Under the pieces are notes generated by a model. The model was given only the letters and a program-made list of their open reading frames with translations, searched no databases and was not told the DNA's origin. Positions 24,501 through 36,741 of a stretch of 64,000 nucleotides of DNA are shown here, one piece after another (the first letter of the stretch is position 1; every line of letters starts with the position of its first letter). Made by a program: the position numbers and the translations under genes. The stretch is from Brachionus koreanus (lineage: Eukaryota; Rotifera; Eurotatoria; Ploima; Brachionidae), in the NCBI GenBank assembly GCA_016987375.1, contig PJRA01000412.1:2113450-2177449 (forward strand). Direction: 5' to 3'.

Positions 24501-25709
24501 ATTCTTTTTTTTTTTAAATCAATTGTTAAATATGATCAAATTAAATGCCAAATAATTAATAATCAAAAGTATTTTCTTAGAAAAGAAAAATTTCAAAATT
24601 ATTCAGGTAGATAAAATAGAAAAAATTATTAATTATAAATTCTAAGTTTTTAATTTAATTAATATAAGTTGATTTATCTGATAATTCAATTTAAAAAAAT
24701 CAATAAATTTATTCTTACCTTTGGATACATGACAAGCGAAGGAAACGATTGAATGTGTTGTTCATTACATAGCATCCAATCATCCATGCAGTTTACTGCT
24801 CCGATTTTCACAACTCCGAACAACTGTTTTGCCAATTCTCTCCACTTAAATATAAATATAGGTTAAAAATCTTATACTCTTTGTTTTCATGCAATATTTG
24901 ATTTGAAATTTTTTGATAAAAATGCTTTATCAAGACTAAAATTTTTCTAGATTTACATAGCTATTTATATTCATTCGTAAAATGCACGTAGATACAAAAA
25001 AAAATAGGTTTATGATAAGATTCAATTTTGAAAAAAAAACAATAAATATTTTTTACAGTTGGAGCTAGATCATGGCAGTGGGAGCATTGAGTTGAATAGA
25101 AATTAATAAACCAGACAGTGTCACTATTCAAAACATAATTTCCTAAAATTTTTAAAAAAATAATTTTTTTTAATTTAATTTTTTCTTAATTACTAAAGTC
25201 TGATCGGCTAAGAGTAACAACTTCCGGGTCATTATCATAGATACCAAAATTTTGGTTATAAAAATTCCAACTTTGATAGTTAAAGCCACTTTGATTGTCC
25301 TTCAAGCCTTCTTCGCCAAATTGATCATATTTTTTTCGCAATTCCTCATCTTTTAGTATTTCATAAGCTCTGTTAATTCGTATGAAAATTTCATTTGCAT
25401 TTGGATCATCCTAAACAAAAAATTATTTAGTAAGGTTTAAAAAAAAAAATTATCTTGAATTTAACAGTGAAAATAAAAGATAAAAAAAATGCATGTTCTT
25501 GCCTTGTTTTTATCGGGATGTTTTTCTAGAGCAAGTTTTTTGAATGCAATTCGTATTTGCTTTGTTGTCGCAGTCTTTGAAACGCCAAGAAGCTTATAGA
25601 ATTCATCGTTGTTAAAATTTCCCCCAGACTCAATTAGATCAGACAAAGTTATGAAAACTAACAAATAAATCCATAATTCACAAGAGAGTAATTTGAACCA
25701 ATTTTGCAT
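21512..25709 (-). CDS. DNAJC10: ER DnaJ/thioredoxin disulfide reductase (ERdj5, DNAJC10)
   Basis: Twelve exons: 25709-25503, 25410-25194, 25142-25057, 24844-24719, 24127-23666, 23369-23246, 23198-22882, 22725-22504, 22444-22289, 22230-21868, 21812-21687, 21634-21512; 842 aa (human 793). An N-terminal hydrophobic signal precedes a J domain with HPD at 64-66, then [13 protein letters not shown] as in ERdj5. Thioredoxin active sites follow: CSHC (161-164), CPPC (515-518), CGPC (624-627) and CGHC (745-748). The redox-inactive Trx-like domains lie between the first two. The protein should reduce disulfides of misfolded ER proteins and hand them to BiP for ERAD. The C-terminus KLEL resembles an ER-retrieval signal but departs from the KDEL consensus at one position. 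Intron 1 starts with GC instead of GT. All other junctions are GT-AG and in phase. Confidence 0.95.
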
Positions 25710-27409
25710 CTATTAAAAAAAATAGTTGAATAGAGAGTATACTAAGATCATAAAAAATTTATCGAATGCTTTGAATCAAATACTTTCATTCAAACTCACT
25801 TAAAAAATAAAAATTGATCAAAAAAAATTATCTAACTAGTTTCTAAATAGGATATTTTTTCAAATTTGTAATTTTCATACTTAAAATTTTTTCTCTGTTT
25901 AGTTACTAGGTGTAAAAGATAATAAGAAAAACGATGTAATTTTATTCATGCTAAATTTATTTTCTCATTTATTCATGAATAAAATAAATATTTACTGTTT
26001 TTCTACTAAGTAAATTTCCTTTTGAATAGCCAACAATTTGATGACATTTTTTGTGCTTTTCTAATTTTTCTCGATGCTAAAGTTGTTCAAATATTTGAAA
26101 AAATGATATAAACAATGTTCGATTATTTTTTTCCTAAATGTCTAAATTTAAACTAATATTTCGTATTAAAGATCTTTTTGGAAAATTTTCCTTATTAGAC
26201 ATGAATTTAAAATTTTATAACTATCAACGAAATTAAGCAATAGTCAAATCTTTAAGCTTAATTTATTTCGTTCCTACATTTTAATAATTTCAAGATCGAA
26301 AAAAAAACATCATTAATGTCTAAAGGGTTAAATTCTAATAGAATGGAATTTCACATGATTGACGGCCACGTAGCAACAAACATAATCTTTTAAAATCAAT
26401 ATCATTAAAAGTAAACGCTTTTTTTTTTGAATTCGACCTAAAATATTTGAATAAATATCTTATGTGGCCAAAATTTTATTCTGTATTTTACCTGAATTAG
26501 CATTAACTTGCCTATAACATGAAAATACCAATTATGCTTGAATTTATAATGTATATATTTAAATAGTGAACGTTTCAATGTTTTTTTAATGCTAAAATTA
26601 AGTTAGCCAGTAAACTATTCTTTCTAATAATAGATTTTTTCATGACGTGTATTTGATTTGATTATTTATAAGAATAAAATTAAAATCGCAAGTTTTTTTA
26701 GTTCAAAGTGTACTAAAATATCAATTGCCATTAATTTTTGTTTAGAAATTTTCTTAATATTTTTTTTTACTAGAGATCTCACTCAAAAATCAAGTGCATT
26801 AAAAGAAAATAAATTTTTTTCTGTAAAGTTCTTAAATCTTAAACCAAAATTAGTCTTCTTTTTTTGAGGTTAAATTAGAATTGAAAAAACTTTTCAAAAA
26901 ACCAAGCCAAATAAGGCCAAAAATCTTATAATTTTTTATTATCATAGCAAAACAACAAATAAAATATTTGAAAAATAAATATTTTTTTAAAGTTATGTAT
27001 TTAAAACGAAAATCAAGTAAATTTAAATTTTAAAATACCAAGTTCTGCGTTTTTTCTAGGTTTGATAAATTGATTCAAAATTAAATAAAATAATAAAAAT
27101 CGAAATAATAAAGTTTAAATAATTTTAGAAATATTGAAATATAAATTTAATAAAAAATTTTCCATTCTGTTTTTAAATATTATTAGATTTTTTATTCTTT
27201 AAAACACTCATTTTAATTTTAGAGATTCTCATCTTGTGTTAGGTGTTTTTTTTTCAATTATAAAAATAATTTAAAATAATAATTCAAACTATGAACAAAA
27301 ACGTGTTGCGAGAATAAAAATAAGAAAAGCAGCTTTTGAGGGTTTCAAATAAAAGATTGAATTCTTAATAATTCTAATCAAAAATTTATTTATTTTTTCA
27401 AATTGAATA
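25710..27409. other. Intergenic region, ERdj5 5' flank
   Basis: A/T-rich DNA without a supported gene. The frame at 26658-26867 is Phe/Lys/Ile-rich, as chance open frames in this base composition are, and was not called. The right end abuts a TTAA-flanked miniature transposon. Confidence 0.45.
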
Positions 27410-27634
27410 TTAACACTAGAAGCACCAAACGAGTCATTTTGAGTAGTTTGAAAAATTTTTAAATCCTCATATCTTTTGAATGGATTTTTCAAATAAATAT
27501 ATCTTTTTTGAATTATGTAGATTTTAAAATTCCCTTTAAAAAATGATATTACTTTATAAAATTATTTTAGATTTTTTATAAAATATTTATGAATTAAAAA
27601 AAGCTGATAAAATGCTTGGTGCTTCTAGTGTTAA
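27410..27634. mobile_element. piggyBac-type MITE (217 bp, TTAA flanks)
   Basis: A 217-bp unit (27414-27630) sits between direct TTAA copies at 27410-27413 and 27631-27634. Its ends are perfect 15-bp inverted repeats, CACTAGAAGCACCAA, with weaker similarity beyond (ACGAGTCATTTT versus GCATTTTATC). A TTAA target with short inverted ends is the signature of the piggyBac superfamily. The interior has no transposase, so it is a non-autonomous miniature element. The CACTAGAA core is shared with the larger piggyBac relic at 50139-50979. Confidence 0.8.
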
Positions 27635-27910
27635 ATTAGATTTTTTAATTTATTTATTTATTTGTTTTCTGCACCGAGCTAATGCTCCTTAAATAAATAT
27701 GAAATCATTGATAAATAAATTTGACTTAAGTGACTTTGGCATCAATATAAATAAAAAAAAATATTAGGTTTAATAAATAATTTCAATTAACTCAATTTTA
27801 AAATCAAAATTATCTAATTAAAGCTTTTTATCATTAATTTAAAAAATCAAAAATTTTGATTATTCAATATTAATAATTTTAAAAATCTTTGGTTTATAAC
27901 GGGTGTAGAA

Positions 27911-29150
27911 TAAAAGTGGCACAAAAATTAAATTTAATTTGCTTTAAGATTGGACAAGACCTTTCCCAATTTTTTTCAAAATTTAAAATCAGACTGCCTT
28001 AGAAAAAAAAATTATTTATAAACGTTGAGTTTTCGATAAGTTGTTATTAAAAATACTATCAAAAAAGATTTGTACAACTTTGTAAAAAGTAACCAAAATT
28101 TGCCTATAGCTAAAGTTGTAAGGCGATTAATTGGTCTTTGATACAAAAAACGATCTGTTTATCGTTGGCTAGATATTATAGAATAAGATATAACTTTCAA
28201 GAGAAAAAAGGAAGAGGAATTGTGGCTAAACTTGGTGCCAATTTTAATCATAAATCGGGTCGTTCTCAAAGAACGATTGCTAGAAAGTTTAATACACCAC
28301 TATACCTATATCGGAAAGATTTTATAGAAGTATACAAATATCAAAAAGTATAAAAAACACAAGAGACCTCATTTAAATGCTAACCAGGAGAAGGCAGCCA
28401 GACCAAAATGTCGTCGAATGCTTTTAAAATATACCAGATATGAATTTGTAATTGATGATGAATCTTATTTCACTCTTGATAAGACCACGCTGCCACGGAA
28501 TGATATTTAGCAGTAGCGTAAGCAAGACGTCGGAGAGTAAAAAGAACGAGTACGTTAAAAAATTTGAAGAAAAATTATGGTCTGGTTGGCTATGTCATTC
28601 GCTATTTCATAAGGCGGAATAAGCGAATCATATTTTGTACCTAGTAGTTTAGCGGTCAATCAACCTGTCTACCTTGAGAGTGCATTAAGAAACGACTTGA
28701 ATCAATGATTAAAGAATATTATCAGAATGGCAATTATGTATTTTAGCCCGACTTAGCATCATCTAATTATTCCAATATGGTACAGAATTATTTGTTAAAC
28801 TGAAAGCTAAAATTTATGAGGGTGGTTGGAAGGCCAATAATCTTAAGCAACTCGAAAAAATTAAGTAATTCCCTTTTGCCTGAGCAATATCGACCCAAAA
28901 GTTGTACAAGACCATGCCAAGACTGTTCGCTGTAGGCTCGATACCATACGTTGTCATTGAGTACAATACCATAACTGATATTATTTTTTCAAAATGAAAA
29001 AATGTTGGCTAGATATTGAAATCGAGATGATATCTAACCATGCATCTCAAATCCCACTATGAAAAAATATACCAAATATGAATTACATCTCAAATCTAAA
29101 ATCGATATGTACTTGCTGAAAAAAAATTAATTTTGTGCCATTTTTTTAAA
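27911..29150 (+). mobile_element. Degenerate Tc1/mariner-type transposon (~1.24 kb)
   Basis: The ends form inverted repeats: TAAAAGTGGCACAAAA at 27911-27926 and, reading inwards from 29148, TAAAAAAATGGCACAAAA. Flanking TA dinucleotides fit the TA target of this superfamily. Between them lies a broken transposase gene on the plus strand (listed separately). It is a dead copy: stops and frame changes occur throughout. It lies about 280 bp from the TTAA MITE, making this gap a small transposon graveyard. Confidence 0.75.
28138..28960 (+). pseudogene. Broken Tc1/mariner-like transposase
   Basis: Pieces of one transposase are readable in order but in shifting frames. A helix-turn-helix segment at 28222-28300 reads ANFNHKSGRSQRTIARKFN. 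A linker containing AARPKCRRMLLKYTR follows at about 28390-28435. The first catalytic block YEFVIDDESYFTL is at about 28439-28477, a PDLASS-type second catalytic block at about 28748-28765, and IYEGGWKANNLKQLEKIK at about 28811-28864. This order fits DDE transposases of the Tc1/mariner group. In-frame stops (for example after RND at about 28507) and frameshifts show that it is inactive. Confidence 0.75.
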
Positions 29151-29385
29151 TGATAAAATTAGTAATTAATTATATTAATCAATTTTATTTTTGTGCTTAA
29201 AAATCGATACTTTTCAGTAAAATTAAAAAAAAAAGAATTGAATAAGAATTAAAAATTTAATTTTTATAAGACATTATATTAATAAAATGTTAAGATGGTT
29301 CTGACTTTTATTTGAATTAATTTAATTTGAAATTTTTTTAAAGTTATTATAAATTCAGTTCACTTTACCAAAAAAATTAAGAAAA

Positions 29386-30544
29386 ATGCCTGTTAAAAAG
29401 AAAGTAAAATTTGATAGTAAAAAGGAATATAAACATTATGACAAAGAGAGTGAACATTCAGACAATGAAGAAGAATCGAGAAAAAAATCAAGTTATTCGC
29501 TTGATTCAGATGAGGAAGATAATACTGAAAAATATAAGCTTTTAAATCGAGATGTCCTTGCTGGTAAAGTTTTTTTAAATTTTGGATAAAACTCTAGTCT
29601 AAAAATAACTTAAGATATTGGCCAAGAAGCAAAAACTTCAGAGTTTGATGATCAAATAAAACTAACTCCATTTAACATGAAAGAGGAACTAGAAGAAGGC
29701 GATTTCGATACCGAAGGCCATTATCATTGGAAACGAAATGTAAAATTAAAAATAAAATTGAAAATAATTATTTAAAAATTTTCAAATTTTAAATTTTAAG
29801 AAAAATGAAATAAAAGATGCATGGTTAGATAACATAGATTGGGCAAATATAAATTCATTTAAGAAAAGTTATCAATTGCATAAGCAATCGGGCGATACAG
29901 AGGATGAAAGCTCTGAGTCAGAAGCTGAATCAGTTAAAATGGATGATGAAGAAGAGAAAGTCGAAATTTTTAAGAAGATTCTTCCTTATTTAAAAATGAA
30001 TGAGACAATACTTCGAGCCATAAAGCGTTTGGGTACTTCTTCGAAATCAGCAATCTCGGCTAGTCAAAGGTGGCAAAAGAAAAAAACGGAAAAACAAGAG
30101 CCCTTATCAGAAAGTGCTTTGGCTGATAAAGAAGCTTTGGAAAAATTAACAGGATATGCTAATCAATTTATTGATAAAGGATTCTACGACATATATGAAG
30201 AAACATATCAATCTTTGGAAACAAAAATTAAAGAGTTTGAGTCTAAATCATCAAAGCCATCTGAATCATTTGACATATTTGCTGATGAGGTTAACGAAAA
30301 TGAAATTCAAGCGTCTACCTCTAACCAAATACCGAAAATACTTGAGGATAAAATTGTCAAATGGGTTTATAAAGAGAGTAATAGTGAGGATGCCAAAGTA
30401 CATGGACCTTTTACTTCCCAAGAAATGTTGCAAAAGTCTGAAAAAGGCGAATTTAAAGAAATTGGAGTTTGGTGTAGACGATGTGAAGATTCATCGGGTG
30501 CTTATTATAATTCAAAACGAATTGATTTTGATTTGTACACATAA
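29386..30544 (+). CDS. CD2BP2: CD2 antigen cytoplasmic tail-binding protein 2 (GYF domain)
   Basis: Three exons: 29386-29563, 29615-29739 and 29801-30544, separated by introns of 51 and 61 nt; 348 aa. The N-terminus is Lys/Glu/Asp-rich, with the CD2BP2/Lin1 block EEGDFDTEGHYHWKR followed across the exon junction by KDAWLDNIDW. A helical middle part follows, and a C-terminal GYF domain occupies about residues 285-348: W-x-Y start (KWVYKE), HGPFTSQEM, then a final GAYYNSKRIDFDLY. CD2BP2 (U5-52K, yeast Lin1) is a nuclear U5 snRNP assembly factor that binds proline-rich ligands through the GYF domain. Size and order match the family (human 341 aa). The gene starts a few hundred bases after a transposon relic, so its promoter must be short. 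Confidence 0.93.
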
Positions 30545-30808
30545 TCAAGACATGCATAATTAAATTTTTGAAAGTTAATCTTTAATTTTTAAAATTTAAT
30601 ATAACTTGATCGTATTACTTAAAATACCGGTATCTAAAAGGATATTTAAAAATTAGATCGGATAAAAAAATGCTTTTTTAATGCTCATAATTGTCGAAAT
30701 TTGAGTTTTTAATGATTATATTTGTGAATTAAATTTTTTTTAAAATAAAAACAGTTTCTTGAAATTTGTCCAAATTTTTGTTTAAAAAAAAATCCTAAAA
30801 AAAAAAAG

Positions 30809-33800
30809 ATGGAAAATGGTGCACAATTGCCTACAGATTCAACAGATTTAATAATTACAGAAAGTCAAAAGTCAAGAGATATAAGCCAAGCTTCTTCCTC
30901 TATTACCTGCAAGTAATTATTAAGTTAACATAAAATATCTAAATCTAAATTTAAAATAAAGATCGATTCTAATTATTATTGGTTTAATAATCCTTTTTAT
31001 TGTTTTATTTGGCCTAAGCTTCGGACTGGGAATTTATGTCGGACCAAAAAGTGATACTTTACTAATAAACTAGAGAATATTATTAAAATTTCAACTTTTA
31101 GTTAGTCAGACATTTAGTCAAAACAAAAAAGGTAAGGATTTTATTAAAAATTCATTCGAGCTTATTCTTTTGATCATTTCAGATTCTTCACTTCGATTTG
31201 ACCCATCTGAGACTTCAGAGTTCCGGTTGGATTATAAAGTATCTGTGTCAAACAATGTTCCTAAAGATGAAGTTAAATTTCGGATCTTGACTCAAGTAAC
31301 ACTGAAACCCAAAGAAAATAATAGAGATTCTATGCTCTTTATTGTTTTTAGATTGAGAAAGACTTGTCGAAAAAATTGGGCGAAAATTATCATCGCTATT
31401 TTATCAGCAGTATCGACTGTAAACCTAATTTGATTCGAAACGATCAAACCTGCCACATTGATTCATTGGTAAAATTCAAAAAAAAAATTGCCTATGAATC
31501 CAACAACAGTGGAAATCTTGGAGTTGACTATTTGAACACAATTTTACAATATCTCAAAACGAATCCTTTAAAAAATTTAAATTTTATAACTGACTCATCA
31601 GATTTAATGAGTAATATTTTATGGCTAATTTTTTTGGATTCATTTTTTCGAGTTTTTGGATAAATTTTTTTTTATTTGATTTTAATGTTGGAGACTATTA
31701 AGTTGAAAGAGAATTTTGAATAGAAATTAATTAATTAATTTAAAGATAAATTAAAAATATTGCTCTTAAATTGAAGAAATAATCCAATTTTGGAAAAAAA
31801 TTTGAAACAGATTTCGATTAATTACATAAATGAGCTTAAACCTTAAAGGGTTGTATAATAATTAATTTCTTTTCAGATAAGAATCAAAATGATTTGTTGA
31901 CTAGCTCAAAGTCAAGTGGAAATACAGAACTTGGTGTTCTTTGCAAAAATAGTTATGAGTGTGATTTGAATATGGTTTGTTTAAAGGAAATTAATGAAAT
32001 CGATACAAGATGTAAATGTAATAATGGACATACATCCATTATTTCGTCTAAAACAGGACATTTTGAATGCAGTAAGTTATAGTTTAAATATAATGGAATA
32101 AAAATAAACTTTTCAAGTCAAATCTAGATTGAATTACCATGATCACTGTACAAAAGATTCAGATTGCTATAAAAATTCAGTTTGTTCAAAAAAAAAATGT
32201 GTTTGCAAACCAGAATTTATTCAAAAGAAGGGTTTATGTGGTATTTAAAAAATTAAAACAGAATTTAAAAAAAAACTATTTTTATTTTATTCATAGTTCC
32301 AGAATCAAATGAAAATCTTTCGTGTAATACGGACAATGATTGCTTATCAAAAAGTTCTCTGATGAAATGTCAAAATTCTCGTTGCGTCTGTTTCATGGGT
32401 TATCATCTAGAAGATTCATTTTGTGGTAAATCTTAATGAGTTCTTTGTTTTGTCAAGTTAATCATATTGGAATAAAGTTAGTTCCAAATATAGCTAAAAT
32501 CAAGCATTTATTTAAATTTATTAGAGAATCAGTCAGTCTAAAAGAAAAAACCTAAATATGAAATTAAATCCGGAAGAATCCAGAATTTTATACTAAAAAT
32601 ATCATATATTTTAAAAAATTAGCTTTAAATAAATTAAATGATCATTAGATATTAAAAAGCAAGTAGTTAAAAGTGTTTCAATTTGATTATTTTTTAAAAA
32701 AGAACAAGCTATTTATTTAAATTATAAGTAATTTAACTCATTTCTTGAGTTTAAACAAGAATTCTGATGCAGGATCAAGTCAAAACATTTCATCGTTAAA
32801 AATAGAACAATATTCAGATCAATTTATGAAAAAAGATCAACTTTATTTCAAATTTAATAGTTTATACAAAAAAGAAAAAAAAATTTATTTTACTTAACAT
32901 TTTGATAAAATCTTTAAAAACATGCTTAAGAATCTGATGATTTGAACCTGAATTTTAACTTAATAAAATACTTTCATCTTTTTAAAATAAATTTATGCTT
33001 TTGATCTCTTAGCACTTTAAGAAAAGAAAAAAGAAGCTAACAACCATTTTATTTTGGTATCGTGAATTTTGGAATAAAAAACGAAACAAAAAATTAAAAT
33101 TTAAATAATTATTATTTTTAAATCACAAAATTTAATGATCATGCTCAAAAATTATTTTTTTTTATTTAAATTTTTTGGAATGTTTTTAGCTGAAAAATTT
33201 AATGCAGAGGCATTTTTTCATGTGTATCAAAATATTTTAAACAAAAGCCAAGTATTGTTCATAATTCTGCATGCATAAAAATTTTGCAAAAATTTGTTGA
33301 CATTAAGTGATGTAACTGTAATTATTCTAACTGTAACTTTTTAACTTTATTTGGCAGAAATTTCAGGTATTTACGTTTAAGCGTATCGGTCTTATCTGTT
33401 TATTACGGATAATTTTATGATTATTTAGCGTTGTTATTCTTAAAATAACAGTAAATTTTTACTTCTACTCCCAGTTTAGCATCCTCTTCATTCTTAACAC
33501 TATTTAATAGTTTACCTTCAAATTTCTTATTATTCACAGATATTTTGTTAAATATTTACTGATAACTTAATTAAAATCTATTTATCATTTAATAAAAAAC
33601 ATATTTGATTTTCAATACATAAAATTTAAAAGTTCTCTTAAATTTATATTCAGTTTCTGGATCGGTAAAATTAAATTCAGCATGCTCTATTGGACTTGAA
33701 TGCGGTTTGAACGCATTTTGTAGCAACCAAAAAATATGTACTTGTAATTCGGGAATGAGTTCATCAAATGGATTCGATTGCTGTAATTTATGGTATTTAA

Positions 33801-36389
33801 TAAATAAATTAAACTGATTTAATTTCTTGAAGATTTATCAGCTATTACCACATCTAGAGTTTTTTTTCAATTCGTTTACCAAGATACTTTGAATCCACCA
33901 GATGAAATAGATCAAATAAAATCATTCACTAGGAATTCTTACGATCAAATTCTTTATAAATATTCGAATTTGTCGCTTGATTTTGCTAATTATAACATGC
34001 TAGATGTGGATGTGTATGAATATTCTAAAGTAAACGCCAGATGGCTAATTCAGCTTGAAATTGGACTTAATCAACCTATTAAACTAACCGAAGCACTATT
34101 TAAAAACTTAGTTAATGAATTAATTACAGCAAAAGATATTAAGTTGGTAACAGTGATTAATAGTACTGGCTATGTACAAACAGAATTTATGAACTATTTT
34201 TATGATATTTATCCTGCAAGAACAACTTCCATAAAAAAAATTGGTGAATATTGTTCCATAGATAATGATTGTATAGACCGAAATTCTTCCTGTATAGTCA
34301 CATGTACGGATTCGAAATGCATCAATACAGCTAAAGTGTGTAAATGCAAAATAGGATTCTATGAAGCAATAGATACTAAAAATAATGAAAAATATTGTGG
34401 TACATTTAATAATAATTTTATTTTACCAATGAAATTATAAATTTTAAAAGAATTTGGGAAAAAACTGAAATCACAATGTTTTGATAATGATCCTATTTCG
34501 TGTGGAAAAAACATGATGTGTGTTCAAGGATCATGTGCTTGTATATTCGGTTATGTTATAAGCAAAGACTCGTGCAGTAATTCTATCTTATTTGAAAATA
34601 ATAACTTTTAAGCAAAATTTTTTTAGTTTTAGAAAATGATTTCCTTCCAAACAGTGGATGTGCAACAAGCAATGATTGTCCTATTTTCTCTAAATGTCAG
34701 CAAGGAAAATGCATTTGCTATTCAGGATTTACTCTTGTCGATGGACTGTGTAGTAAGAAATTCTTTAATCATATTTTAAAAGAATTGATGATGCTAATTA
34801 AGAATTTGAAAATATTTTTTTTTTGAAGTTATAGGTTATCAGAAAATACTAACTCTATCATTAAATAGGAGTTATTATTTTTTAATAGTTAAGCTTTAAT
34901 TTTTCATTAAATATCTTAATTAGGGTTTAGAGATTTTTAGATTTCACATCATTCATTAATTTCTTAAAAAAATATTAAATCTAAATTACATTGAATTAAC
35001 AAATTTTGAAAAAATTGAGCACTATTTTAAATCAGAATAAAATCAACTTTTGAAAATTGAATTGAATAATTTCAAGTTTTGATTGACAACTTAAAAATTG
35101 AGAAACCATCTTCTCATTTCACCATTTAGCCATGCATTATTTATTTTTGTACAGAAAATATCAGTATTTTTATACTATATCAAACATTTAAAAAAATAAT
35201 TAAATATATTTTCACTGTAATCATGAAATTTTAAGTTTATTTTTTTTCAAATTTACTTTTTAAATTAGATTTTCTAATTATTTTTATGAAATATTTTGGA
35301 TAACTTTAAAACACACACACCAATTTTTTTTAAAAGACTCTCTTTTATAAAATCATGTTTGTTTTCTCATTGAAAAAAATCCTCTTTGAGATCTTTTATT
35401 TTTTCGGTTTACTGCACACCATTATACACTTTTGTTTTATCCCGACACACCTTCAAACACCTTGTAAATTCAGAAAAGAATTAAAAAATCTAAAAGTCAA
35501 AGCCTGGGTGACAAGACCAGTCACTTAAAATCACATTAGATTTTTCAAAAAACGCGTTTTTTTCGATGCTCTTAGAATTTTTTCAAAAATGACTTCATGA
35601 TCATGTAAAAATATAAAGTTTTTTTTCAAGATTAGTAAGTTGAAATTTACGCTGAGAGGTTTTGTCTACTTAATTTTGAACTTATAATAGAGTTTTGCAA
35701 ATTTATAAGAATTTAAATATTTTCACACACAAAAATTTTATCATTAAAAAAATTAGGTTAAAAACATTAAAGCGTTTTATTATAGAAAAATATATTTTAA
35801 AGCTTTTTAACTAAGTATCTATAAAAGCTATGTCTATGTAAATTTAAAATATATTTTTAGGCTTAAATAAACCTTTAAAAATATCAAATACAATAATACA
35901 ATTATAAAATTCAAATATTTATATGCATTTTTCCAGTTATAAAATTTATGTTAGTTGATCGAATCTGCGGTTCCAACACTATTTTATAAATTTTGAAGGA
36001 AAATTTGTATTTAAACAAGATTTAATGAATTTAGCAAAAAATATTTTAAAAAGGTCAGTTTTTAGTTAAAAACTGAATCAATTAGATAACTTGAATATTT
36101 TTTTTAAAATTTAGTTAATTTAAAATAAATAATTATATGATTAGATATGCTTTTAAATATGTGACCAAAAAATTTAAAAACATAAAATAATTAATGATGA
36201 ATTTTTTCTTAAGAACAAACTTATAACCAAATATTAGAGGCTTCAAGCGATAGTTGTTTAGGACCAACATACTGTGGTCAAAATGCATTTTGCAATCGAG
36301 ATAGTCTTACTTGTAAATGTTTAAATGGATTCCAAGTAGCCAAACCTACCAATCAAGAATGTGTGCCAGTCTGTAATTGCCTTCAATGA
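30809..36389 (+). CDS. Type II membrane protein with SEA-like and EGF/EB-like modules
   Basis: Thirteen exons: 30809-30912, 30962-31050, 31102-31131, 31183-31295, 31352-31610, 31877-32071, 32118-32240, 32297-32425, 33654-33782, 33833-34399, 34451-34576, 34627-34752 and 36214-36389; 721 aa. Almost every junction from exon 2 on is in the same phase (after the first base of a codon), which suits module duplication. A short Ser/Thr-rich cytoplasmic tail precedes one hydrophobic segment (about 37-60), with no cleavable signal. Outside lie two SEA-like ~110-residue blocks (exons 3-5; exon 10) and about seven Cys-rich modules of EGF/EB type (CxxxxxC...CxC...G...C). Introns 8 and 12 exceed 1 kb; the rest are short. 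It is probably a cell-surface adhesion or matrix receptor. No named orthologue is recognised. The SEA assignment rests on size, position and strand-helix alternation. Confidence 0.78.
33225..33305. repeat. Dispersed repeat copy inside intron 8
   Basis: The core CCAAGTATTGTTCATAATTC followed by TGCATGCATAAAAATTTT resembles a stretch at about 7090-7160, which has CCAAGTATTGTCCACAATTC then TGCATCTATAAAATTTTT. Both are in the same orientation. Weaker similarity extends some tens of bases on either side. This is probably an old repeat family. Confidence 0.4.
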
Positions 36390-36741
36390 GTAAAACTCTA
36401 GATAGATAAATTTTTTTTTAAATTTATTTTAGCATTCTTATAAATTACATAATTGATTAATAAATTTTATAAAAACAATTATAAATCAAATTAAGATCGA
36501 ATTAATTCATTAAAAAAAAAAGCATAAAATTTTTAAATAAAAATTATTTTTGTAATTTTGTTGCTTGATTTTAAAAACCGGAGTTTTATTTACACGAAGG
36601 TTGACCTTATTAACCGGCTAAGCAAATAATTTAACCAGATTCATTTGGTGATAAATGTCTGAGAGCAGCTCGACATCTTTCACTTTTGGTCACTGTTTGA
36701 TCAAATCCGAGTATAAAGATTCAAAAATGTTTGAGTGTATT
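36390..36741. other. Convergent 3' intergenic region
   Basis: About 350 bp between the stop of the SEA/EGF gene (+) and the stop of the RAP2-like gene (-). It should contain the 3' untranslated regions of both. A G+C-richer stretch at 36575-36720 has no convincing frame on either strand. Confidence 0.4.

Noticed and set aside
28138..28353. 71-codon frame as an independent gene
   Set aside because: It is the HTH part of a broken Tc1/mariner transposase bounded by the element's inverted ends.
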